Shown here: positions 1 through 5,700 of the stretch, one piece after another
How positions within the stretch are numbered: the first letter of the stretch is position 1
Layout: each line of letters opens with the position of its first letter
Assembly (NCBI GenBank): GCA_017882055.1
Contig: JADGQE010000255.1
Coordinates: 1 to 6,131 of the forward strand
Origin: Thermoflexales bacterium
Lineage (GTDB): Bacteria > Chloroflexota > Anaerolineae > Fen-1058
Length of the DNA stretch: 6,131 nt
Direction: 5' to 3'
Made by a program: the position numbers and the translations under genes
Notes under the pieces: generated by a model
What the model was told of the DNA's origin: nothing
What the model saw: only the letters and a program-made list of their open reading frames with translations
Databases searched by the model: none

Positions 1-126
1 CACACGCTGGCCTGGTATTACCATTGGAGCGAAGCGGAGATTCTAGCGATGCCGTTTCAAAAGCGGCGCATTTATCTTGATCTACTGTCGGATCTCGTCA
101 GAGAGATCGCAGAGGCGCAAGCATGA
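1..126 (+). CDS. DUF6760-like small tail assembly protein, 3' end only
   Basis: Reading frame 1 is open from the window edge to the TGA at 124-126 and gives 41 C-terminal residues. The fragment contains WYYHWSEAEILAMPFQKRR, which matches the pattern I recall for DUF6760: an aromatic/His-Trp segment, a short acidic helix ending in 'MP', then a basic-aromatic helix. DUF6760 proteins are only about 55-60 residues long and sit beside tube genes in contractile injection system and phage-tail-like clusters; their molecular role is not established. The stop overlaps the next gene's start by four bases (ATGA), a sign of translational coupling. The N-terminus lies outside the window. The family call rests on a short match by memory; the coding call itself is firm because of the open frame and the overlap. 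Confidence 0.72.
   Translation, partial: HTLAWYYHWSEAEILAMPFQKRRIYLDLLSDLVREIAEAQA
111..115 (+). promoter_or_regulatory. Ribosome binding site for the 293-aa gene
   Basis: AGAGG lies seven bases before the ATG at 123, inside the end of the upstream gene. It supports 123 as the start, together with the ATGA stop-start overlap. Confidence 0.6.
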
Positions 127-1004
127 CGCGTCATCTGGCGGGCTATCTGCGGCAGATCGCCGCGCGCGGTGCAGGTATGAATCCGGCGGCTGTGTCGATC
201 GCGCCGCCGCGTGTTTCGTCATTCTTGACTCAAACACCCATTCTGCCACCGACTAGCCCATTTTCGATGCCTGGCGAAGATCGCGGCCCTGCGACTGAGC
301 CAACCGCAGGTTCGTCCGCTGCACCAGCGGCTCGCGTTGAAGCAGCATCTTCGTTGAATGCGAGATCGGCATCTTCATCTCAACGCAGCGAAGTGACCGA
401 GATGCGACCTGACCATTCGGTGGCTACAGAGTCGTTGCCTCGATTCGATCCGATGTCTTCACCTCGTTCATTGCCATCTTCACCATCAAGACCATCGCCG
501 ATTGCTTCGAGGCCGTCGACAGGTGCTTTGACGCCGCAGCGTACGGAAAAGATGATGGTTGAAATCCCTGTGCCTGTGCCCGCAGGTGTCGATCGCCCTA
601 CGCCGGCTTTGCCTCTGGAAATGCGATCGATAAACGAGCCGGCTTCGCAAGAGGCCGAGCCGCTGAATCACGAAGGTCCAGCGACTGCAGAAAATTCAGT
701 GCGCAGTGTGGTGCGGCTTGAACCAACGGTTCACGCTGCCGCACTTGAATTTCCATCACAACCTGCATCGGCGTTGGGTAATGAAAGTGGCACATTTGAG
801 ACGCGTCTGCCGCCGTCGTTGACGCGTGAGCGAATCGTTACTGCGCCGCCACGTCGCCAGGACGTTCGAGTGACGATCGGGCGTGTGGATGTGCGCGTTG
901 AATCGAATGCGCCGCGTGCGCCTGTCGTGTCTCAACCGGCTGCGCCGAGCGATCCGTTTGCTTCGCTGGCCCTGGCGCGTCGCGGCTGGCGCTCAACGTT
1001 TTAG
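123..1004 (+). CDS. Pro/Ser-rich disordered eCIS-associated protein with C-terminal VTIGR motif
   Basis: This 293-residue protein starts at the ATG overlapping the upstream TGA. It opens with a short amphipathic basic helix (residues about 3-16, HLAGYLRQIAARG), followed by about 225 residues that are low in hydrophobic clusters and rich in Pro, Ser, Ala, Thr, Arg and Glu; residues 109-135 are especially Ser/Pro dense. Order returns at the end with DVRVTIGRVDVRV (residues 247-259), an obvious beta strand, a Pro-rich spacer and a short basic tail (LALARRGWRSTF). There is no signal peptide or membrane segment. From memory, proteins at this position in eCIS operons share this build: variable disordered middle, conserved 'VTIGR-[IV]-[ED]-VR' near the C-terminus. 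No biochemical function is known to me. A flexible tether or assembly factor between tube and terminator components is only an inference. Its GATC density and strand match the structural genes, so it belongs to the operon. Confidence 0.8.
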   Translation: MTRHLAGYLRQIAARGAGMNPAAVSIAPPRVSSFLTQTPILPPTSPFSMPGEDRGPATEPTAGSSAAPAARVEAASSLNARSASSSQRSEVTEMRPDHSVATESLPRFDPMSSPRSLPSSPSRPSPIASRPSTGALTPQRTEKMMVEIPVPVPAGVDRPTPALPLEMRSINEPASQEAEPLNHEGPATAENSVRSVVRLEPTVHAAALEFPSQPASALGNESGTFETRLPPSLTRERIVTAPPRRQDVRVTIGRVDVRVESNAPRAPVVSQPAAPSDPFASLALARRGWRSTF

Positions 1005-1023
1005 GATTGCTTTGATGCTGCGT

Positions 1024-1028
1024 GAAGG
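1024..1028 (+). promoter_or_regulatory. Ribosome binding site deciding the GTG start at 1035
   Basis: GAAGG lies six bases before the GTG at 1035. An in-frame TGA at 1029-1031 rules out any earlier start, so this GTG is the first possible initiation codon of the frame. Confidence 0.6.
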
Positions 1029-1034
1029 TGAAGG

Positions 1035-2219
1035 GTGAGCGACTACACTTCCATTCGTGGAGTTACGCTGAGTCTCAAGACGTTGCTGGACGACAGTTTG
1101 AATGTCGCGCCGCCGCCGCCCGATCGTCTTAATGCTGCGATCACGATCAGTCGGCCCGACGTCAAGCAATCGGTTACGGGCAATCGCTTGAACCTGTTGC
1201 TATTTCAGGTGATCGAGAATCACTTCATCGCCAATCAAGAAGACCCGCGTATCGGCACGACCAGCGACTACGGCCACCCGCCACTGTCGTTGAATTTGCA
1301 TTACCTGTTGACGCCGTTCTCGACCGACACCGACGAAACGGAAGCGCATCGTATGTTGGGGGCGGCGATGCGGGTGCTGCGTGACAACGCCATTTTGCTG
1401 CCGACGCTGATGACTTCGACGGTGCAGCCGGTGCTGGATACGAGCCTGTTGATGGCGCGCGAGCATCTGCGCATTTCGCTCTTGCCGTTGACGCTGGATG
1501 ATTTATCCAAAATCTGGACGGGGGCAGAAGAAAGTATGCGTCTGTCGGTGGCGTATGAAGTGTCCGTGGTTCAGATCGAATCACTGCAGCGGCGAAACAC
1601 GCCGCTGCCGGTGCGCGCTCGCAACGTCGTGGTTACATTGCGCGGCCCGGATATCTCGTCGATCGATCCGGATACGGTTGGAATTGGTGATGCTTTGACG
1701 ATCAATGGCTCGCACTTCTTCAGTGCGACGACGAAAGTATTGATCGGCGGCGCGACGATCGATCTAGCGGGCCTCGGTTCACCGGCGCTGCGCAGCGATC
1801 AGATCCAAACCACGGTGCCGAATGATCCGGCGTTATGGCCGGGGATGCAGATGGTGCGCGTGCAGGTCGGCTTTGATCAATCGAATGCCGTCGCCACCGG
1901 CGCATTTCCCAAGACGCTGACGTCCGAACCGGTACCCATCGTGCTCGCGCCTAAAGTGACAGCGGTGCTGCCCGTGTCTGCGCCGGGTGGATCGACGCAC
2001 ATCCTGACGATCAACGGCTGGCGACTGTATCGCGCGCAAGACGATGCCAACATCTACGTGCTGATCGCCGATCAAACGATCCCGGCCAGCCAATTCACTA
2101 CCAAGACGGATACCCAGATCGTCGTGACCGTGCCGAATCTGCCTGTGGGCAAGTATGCCGTGTACGTGCGTTTCAACGCTTTCACCAGCCGGGACGACGT
2201 TGAGTTCGAGGTGACGTAG
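1035..2219 (+). CDS. DUF4255 / Pvc16-like tail terminator protein with two IPT/TIG-like domains
   Basis: This 394-residue protein begins MSDYTSIRGVTLSLKTLL, the characteristic opening of DUF4255 (Pvc16 N-terminal domain) proteins. The DUF4255 part spans roughly residues 5-190 and includes the segment LNLLLFQVIENHF and a stretch on response to 'PLSLNLHYLLTPF' that is typical of the family. After it come two immunoglobulin-like IPT/TIG repeats: residues about 205-300 (DPDTVGIGDALTINGSHFF) and 306-394 (VLPVSAPGGSTHILTINGW). In Afp/PVC particles the related Afp16/Pvc16 caps the end of the tube and sheath, so a terminator role in the cytoplasm during assembly is the best inference; the IPT domains probably add a surface or an interaction module. 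It starts with GTG after a 30-base gap, the largest in the window, and its stop overlaps the ATPase start by one base. Family assignment is strong; the exact role is inherited from homologues. Confidence 0.9.
   Translation: MSDYTSIRGVTLSLKTLLDDSLNVAPPPPDRLNAAITISRPDVKQSVTGNRLNLLLFQVIENHFIANQEDPRIGTTSDYGHPPLSLNLHYLLTPFSTDTDETEAHRMLGAAMRVLRDNAILLPTLMTSTVQPVLDTSLLMAREHLRISLLPLTLDDLSKIWTGAEESMRLSVAYEVSVVQIESLQRRNTPLPVRARNVVVTLRGPDISSIDPDTVGIGDALTINGSHFFSATTKVLIGGATIDLAGLGSPALRSDQIQTTVPNDPALWPGMQMVRVQVGFDQSNAVATGAFPKTLTSEPVPIVLAPKVTAVLPVSAPGGSTHILTINGWRLYRAQDDANIYVLIADQTIPASQFTTKTDTQIVVTVPNLPVGKYAVYVRFNAFTSRDDVEFEVT
2208..2214 (+). promoter_or_regulatory. Strong ribosome binding site for the AAA+ ATPase
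   Basis: GAGGTGA lies inside the last codons of the DUF4255 gene, four bases before the GTG at 2219. The alternative ATG at 2231 (MAQTEVE...) would be sixteen bases away, so this site favours the GTG start, whose G is the last base of the preceding TAG. Confidence 0.65.
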
Positions 2220-4303
2220 TGATTGCCGAAATGGCGCAAACAGAAGTTGAGACCGCGCTGCAAACGAACTGGCTGTATCTACAAGATGAGCTGGCGCGTC
2301 TGCGTGTGCTGCTGCTGCGTTATGCCTTGTGGCAGCAAGCCCGATCGACGCAGCCGGATCTGGCCGAGCCGATTTTCTATCACGATGATCCGCGAGCCCG
2401 ATCGCTCACCGCTGAGCTGACGCTGCTGTCCACGCGCTGCCAGGCCGCTTTGGCTGAGAATGATTTGCCCTTCAAGCAGTTAAGCGCTGCCTTCGGACTC
2501 AATTCATTCGAAGCGCAAGTGCTGTTGTTGGGGCTGGCGATTGAACTCGACTCGACCTTTGAGACGTTGTTGGCGCAATGCCAGTTCGATTCCGGCGCGC
2601 GGCAGCCGACGGCGGCCCTGGCGCTGCGGCTGTATTGCGAGTCGGCCGATGAATGGGTGCAGGCCCGTTTGAGCTTCTCGGCCTCCAGGCCGCTGATCAG
2701 TTGGAACCTGATCCATCTTGAAGAGCGCACTCCGTCATTGCTCGCGACCGCATTTCATTTGGATCGGCGCATCGTCAACGCCCTGCTGGGCGTGAACGAA
2801 CCGCCGGCCGCGTTGCTGGAGCGCATGCAGTTTGTCCAGGCGCCGCCGTCCGATCAGATGATTCGGCCTGAACTGGCGAAGCAGCTCGGCGCGATCATTC
2901 AGCACGGCCTGGCCGCCGATCGCTGGCCGATGCGGCTGGTGGTGAACATGTTCGGTGCGCGCGGTGCGGGGCGGCGCACGTTGGCGGCCAGTGCCTGTGC
3001 GCAGCTGCGTACTCCGGTGTTGACCGCGAGTGCAGCCGATTTACTGAGCGACAACAGTCTGGCGTTGTTTTTGCGCGAATCGATTTTGCAACATGCGGCT
3101 GCTTATCTTGACTGCACGGATTTGCCCGAAGAAGGGCGCGCCGCGATCAATCGGGCTTGCGCCGGCGGCGCACATCTGATTTTGATCGGCACGACCATGC
3201 GTGCCGCCTGGCTCGACATTCAGCCGCGGATGATGGTCGTTCCATTCGAAGTGCCGCCGCTGAACCTTCGGGAGCGCAAGCGCCTGTGGCAAATTCATTT
3301 GGGTGCTGCGTTGAATGGGCAGGGCGATGGGCTGGCCGCGCAGTTTCCGTTCACGCCCGGCGATATCCAACGCGTGGCCGAGTCGGCGCGCACGCTGGCG
3401 CTGGTCCGCGCGCCCGAAGATCCGCAGCTGTCGATGCAGGATGTATGGCAGGCGGCACGGGCGCATCCGCAGCATCACTTGAGCGAGCTGGCCCGGCGAA
3501 TCGAGCCGCGCTATACGTGGGACGATATCGTGCTGCCAGACATGGCGCGACAGCAGCTGATCGAAATTCAACAACAGGTGGCGCAGCAAACGCGGGTGTA
3601 TGAAGCGTGGGGCTTTGGCAAGAAACTATCGCGCGGGCGCGGTGTCAGCGCGCTCTTTAGCGGTTCATCGGGCACCGGCAAAACGATGGCCGCTGAAATC
3701 CTGGCGGGCACGCTCAACCTGGAATTGTATCGCATCGATCTGTCGTGCGTGGTCAGCAAATACATCGGCGAGACCGAGAAGAACCTGGCGCGCGTCTTTG
3801 ACGAAGCGGAACGCAGCAGCGTGATTCTGTTCTTTGACGAAGCCGATGCGTTGTTTGGCAAGCGCTCGGAAGTGAAGGACGCGCACGATCGCTACGCCAA
3901 CATCGAAATTAACTATCTACTGCAGCGCATGGAAGACTTTCAAGGACTCGCTATTCTGGCGACCAATATGCGCCAGGCACTCGACGAAGCCTTCTTGCGG
4001 CGGCTGCGTTTCCTGATCGAGTTCCCGTTTCCAGACGCGCAGCATCGCGCGGAGATCTGGCGTCGATCGTTTCCAGCGGAGATGCCGCAGCAAGATCTGG
4101 ACATCGATTTTGTGGCAAGGCAATTCAAGATCGCCGGTGGCAACATTCGCAACATCGCACTCAACGCCGCCTTTCTCGCGGCCGCCGAAGACGCGCCGGT
4201 GCAGATGCCACACCTTATTCGCGCGACGAAACGTGAGTTCGACAAAATTGGCAAGGCTTGTTTGGAATCTGATTTCGGTCCTTATTTTGGGTTGGTGCGA
4301 TAA
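2219..4303 (+). CDS. Pvc15/Afp15-type AAA+ ATPase with degenerate first and intact second AAA module
   Basis: This is a cytoplasmic ATPase of 694 residues, likely needed for particle assembly. N-terminal helices (about 16-40) are followed by a region at 83-145 (LSAAFGLNSFEAQVLLLG...) that resembles the winged-helix segment of eCIS ATPases. A first AAA-like module spans about 230-410, but its P-loop reads GARGAGRRT (246-254), with Arg replacing the essential Lys and the following Ser/Thr. Its Walker B equivalent (AAAYLDCTDL) lacks the Glu, so it is probably inactive. The second module starts near RYTWDDIVLP (431-440) and is complete: Walker A GSSGTGKT (482-489), Walker B VILFFDEAD (535-543), sensor 1 LATN (N583), arginine-finger region FLRRLRF (592-598) and sensor 2 GGNIRN (640-645). 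Related Afp15/Pvc15 ATPases are required for particle production or stability. It overlaps the DUF4255 gene by one base, matching the usual Pvc15-Pvc16 pairing, here with the terminator first. Confidence 0.93.
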   Translation: MIAEMAQTEVETALQTNWLYLQDELARLRVLLLRYALWQQARSTQPDLAEPIFYHDDPRARSLTAELTLLSTRCQAALAENDLPFKQLSAAFGLNSFEAQVLLLGLAIELDSTFETLLAQCQFDSGARQPTAALALRLYCESADEWVQARLSFSASRPLISWNLIHLEERTPSLLATAFHLDRRIVNALLGVNEPPAALLERMQFVQAPPSDQMIRPELAKQLGAIIQHGLAADRWPMRLVVNMFGARGAGRRTLAASACAQLRTPVLTASAADLLSDNSLALFLRESILQHAAAYLDCTDLPEEGRAAINRACAGGAHLILIGTTMRAAWLDIQPRMMVVPFEVPPLNLRERKRLWQIHLGAALNGQGDGLAAQFPFTPGDIQRVAESARTLALVRAPEDPQLSMQDVWQAARAHPQHHLSELARRIEPRYTWDDIVLPDMARQQLIEIQQQVAQQTRVYEAWGFGKKLSRGRGVSALFSGSSGTGKTMAAEILAGTLNLELYRIDLSCVVSKYIGETEKNLARVFDEAERSSVILFFDEADALFGKRSEVKDAHDRYANIEINYLLQRMEDFQGLAILATNMRQALDEAFLRRLRFLIEFPFPDAQHRAEIWRRSFPAEMPQQDLDIDFVARQFKIAGGNIRNIALNAAFLAAAEDAPVQMPHLIRATKREFDKIGKACLESDFGPYFGLVR

Positions 4304-4307
4304 CGTC

Positions 4308-4577
4308 ATGGACATTGAGATCGATCGACTGAATCTGCAACTCAGCGCCGACGTGTCAGCGGGTCGCGCGCAAGCCATCGGCAACTTGATCGGTGAAGCG
4401 CTCGAAGCGACTGTGCGTGCTCGTGCAGATGAATTCACAGCTGCACCGGCTGGCTATCGCGTATCATCGATTTCGCTGCCCAGCCTTCGCGTGCGCGCGG
4501 GTGCATCCGATAACGAAATCGCGCAGCTGGTGGCGGATGCGCTGGCGCGTGCGGTGTTGCAGCAGTTGGAGGTGTAA
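4308..4577 (+). CDS. Small 89-aa conserved-looking protein with two beta-alpha halves, between ATPase and cargo
   Basis: The frame is open much further upstream, but that part lies inside the ATPase gene; the first sensible start is the ATG at 4308, four bases after the ATPase stop. No good ribosome binding site is visible, so coupling to the ATPase is likely. The 89 residues have no signal peptide, membrane segment or Cys. The first half (3-36) is a strand IEIDRLNLQL plus a helix AQAIGNLIGEALEATV. The second (55-83) is a strand ISLPSLRVRA plus a helix DNEIAQLVADALARAV, joined by a polar linker. The two helices share the pattern I-x-x-L-[IV]-x-[ED]-A-L-x-x-x-V, suggesting an internal duplication. 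I recall similar small 'I-x-I-x-x-L-x-L' proteins at this place in eCIS operons but know no function. Its position suggests a role in cargo handling or ATPase partnering, which is inference only. Confidence 0.82.
   Translation: MDIEIDRLNLQLSADVSAGRAQAIGNLIGEALEATVRARADEFTAAPAGYRVSSISLPSLRVRAGASDNEIAQLVADALARAVLQQLEV
4568..4574 (+). promoter_or_regulatory. Ribosome binding site for first DUF4157 gene
   Basis: GGAGGTG is a near-perfect Shine-Dalgarno sequence inside the end of the 89-aa gene. It is eight bases from the ATG at 4583 and five from the GTG at 4580. The eight-base spacing, and the matching ATGAGT start of the downstream paralogue, favour 4583. Confidence 0.7.
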
Positions 4578-4582
4578 CGGTG

Positions 4583-5695
4583 ATGAGTCAAACGTTTGCG
4601 CCGCCTGAGAAAAAATCAATCACCCGAACGGCCCGTCCGCTGATTCAGCGCAGCGCGAGTTGCGGAGCATGCGTACACGCGGCGGGTCCTCGTGAGGAAG
4701 ATGAAATCTTGCGACGTAAAGAAAGCGGCGGCGCTAAATCAATGAGTGGTGCGCCGCCCATTGTGCATGCCGTATTGCGATCAGTGGGTCAACCCCTTGA
4801 TGCGGCAGCTCGTTCGTTCTTTGAGCCGCGCTTCGGCGCGGACTTCAGCGCGGTGCGAGTGCACACAGATGCGAAAGCGGCAGAATCCGCACGGAGGGTG
4901 AATGCATTAGCGTACACAGTGGGACGCGATGTAGTGTTTGGCGCGGGGCAGTATGCACCAAATGCCGGCGAAGGCAGAAGGTTGTTGGCGCATGAGCTGA
5001 CCCACACGCTTCAGCAAACACAGGCTGCAACAGGCCAAATCACATCCGGTGAACTGCGGATTGGCGCGGTAAATGATGCTTTCGAGCAGGAGGCGGATGC
5101 CAATTCGATACGGAGCATAATGGGGGTCGGTATGCAGAACCGGCAAAGACAACCAGGCGGTGCTCGTCTGCAGCGCCAGGTCGATACTTCCGGAGGAACG
5201 GGTTCGCCGACCGTATATATGTGCTCAAAGTCGCTCGAGACCTTACCTATTGGGCGGCATGCATTTTTCCGGATTGGTGGCAGTGGCCCGGGGAACCATA
5301 CCTTCAGCCTGGAACCGGTCAACCAACCCTTATTTGATCCAGACGATTGGGATCAAGAACATGGATGGCAGTCCGGTTGTTGGCAGGGAGTGCCGATGCG
5401 CGATTTTTCGGAAGACTTCAATGCCAATGCGGATTGTGAAGCCACCGCTATCAGTTTGTCTTGTCTTGAAAGCGAGTTTGCAGCTTATCCGATCGGGATG
5501 TACTGCTCCCTCGGTCCCAATAGCAATACCTTTGTAGGTACGCTGGCCCGGAACTGCGGGCTGAGCAATCCTGACCCGGCGGGTTGGACCCCTGGAATTG
5601 ACGATGACCCACCAGATCCAGGTACTTTTGCGCCGTCGCCTAAATCTACGCTCTTAATTGGCTGCGCCGAGAAATTATGCGGTAGAGGAATGTGA
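4583..5695 (+). CDS. DUF4157 (eCIS core) protein with Cys-rich C-terminal papain-like candidate domain
   Basis: This 370-residue protein is probably cargo or a cargo-associated factor of the injection system. The N-terminal 55 residues are basic and polar, with LIQRSASCGAC (20-30) followed by acidic EED and LRRKES; this resembles the 'LQR...C-x-x-C...EEE...LRRK' leader I recall from many DUF4157 proteins. DUF4157 covers about 60-147, with the FFEPRFGADFSAVRVHTD segment, GQYAP, and the zincin-like HELTH at 137-141; a second acidic motif FEQEAD (167-172) is the candidate third metal ligand. A second LQRQ follows near 198. The C-terminal domain (about 209-370) has H226 in GRHAFFRIGG, GCWQG (265-269), YCSLGPNSNTF (307-317) and eight Cys. 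GPNSNTF recalls permuted NlpC/P60-like families such as DUF3750, so a cysteine peptidase or amidase fold is possible but unproven. There is no signal peptide. Sampled lines of the C-terminal region are lower in GC than the ATPase gene. DUF4157 is firm; the activity is not. Confidence 0.88.
   Translation: MSQTFAPPEKKSITRTARPLIQRSASCGACVHAAGPREEDEILRRKESGGAKSMSGAPPIVHAVLRSVGQPLDAAARSFFEPRFGADFSAVRVHTDAKAAESARRVNALAYTVGRDVVFGAGQYAPNAGEGRRLLAHELTHTLQQTQAATGQITSGELRIGAVNDAFEQEADANSIRSIMGVGMQNRQRQPGGARLQRQVDTSGGTGSPTVYMCSKSLETLPIGRHAFFRIGGSGPGNHTFSLEPVNQPLFDPDDWDQEHGWQSGCWQGVPMRDFSEDFNANADCEATAISLSCLESEFAAYPIGMYCSLGPNSNTFVGTLARNCGLSNPDPAGWTPGIDDDPPDPGTFAPSPKSTLLIGCAEKLCGRGM
4646..4756 (+). repeat. 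Near-identical 111-bp block, copy 1
   Basis: This block inside the first DUF4157 gene (residues 22-58: leader with SCGAC, the acidic stretch, LRRKES and the entry to DUF4157) matches 5767-5877 at 106 of 111 bases by hand count. The first 60 bases (4646-4705) have a single mismatch. Flanking homologous DNA drops to roughly 74% on both sides, so the block has definite edges. Confidence 0.85.
5684..5689 (+). promoter_or_regulatory. Ribosome binding site for second DUF4157 gene
   Basis: AGAGGA lies within the last codons of the first DUF4157 gene, eleven bases before the ATG at 5701. The spacing is a little long but usable, and no better start is in range. Confidence 0.5.
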
Positions 5696-5700
5696 TCCAT

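Noticed and set aside
1015..1038. Seven-codon frame (MLREGEG) ending over the GTG start of the DUF4255 gene
   Set aside because: A leader peptide with a coupled stop is conceivable, but there is no ribosome binding site of its own and the size is within chance.
3041..3589. 182-aa open frame on the minus strand inside the ATPase gene
   Set aside because: It lies wholly opposite a well-supported AAA+ ATPase with intact motifs, shows no recognisable domain, and long antisense frames are expected in GC-rich coding DNA.
3917..4438. 173-aa minus-strand frame across the ATPase end and the 89-aa gene
   Set aside because: No recognisable protein pattern, no convincing ribosome binding site, and it is antisense to two co-oriented genes of the operon.
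4580..4582. GTG as start of the first DUF4157 gene
   Set aside because: It would add one Met before ATGAGT, but the Shine-Dalgarno spacing is better for the ATG at 4583 and the paralogue also begins ATGAGT.
4687..4698. Inverted repeat TCCTC-GT-GAGGA present in both copies of the 111-bp block
   Set aside because: The two-base spacer leaves only a four-pair stem with a tetraloop, there is no T-run, and it lies inside coding sequence; identity in both copies is explained by the block as a whole.
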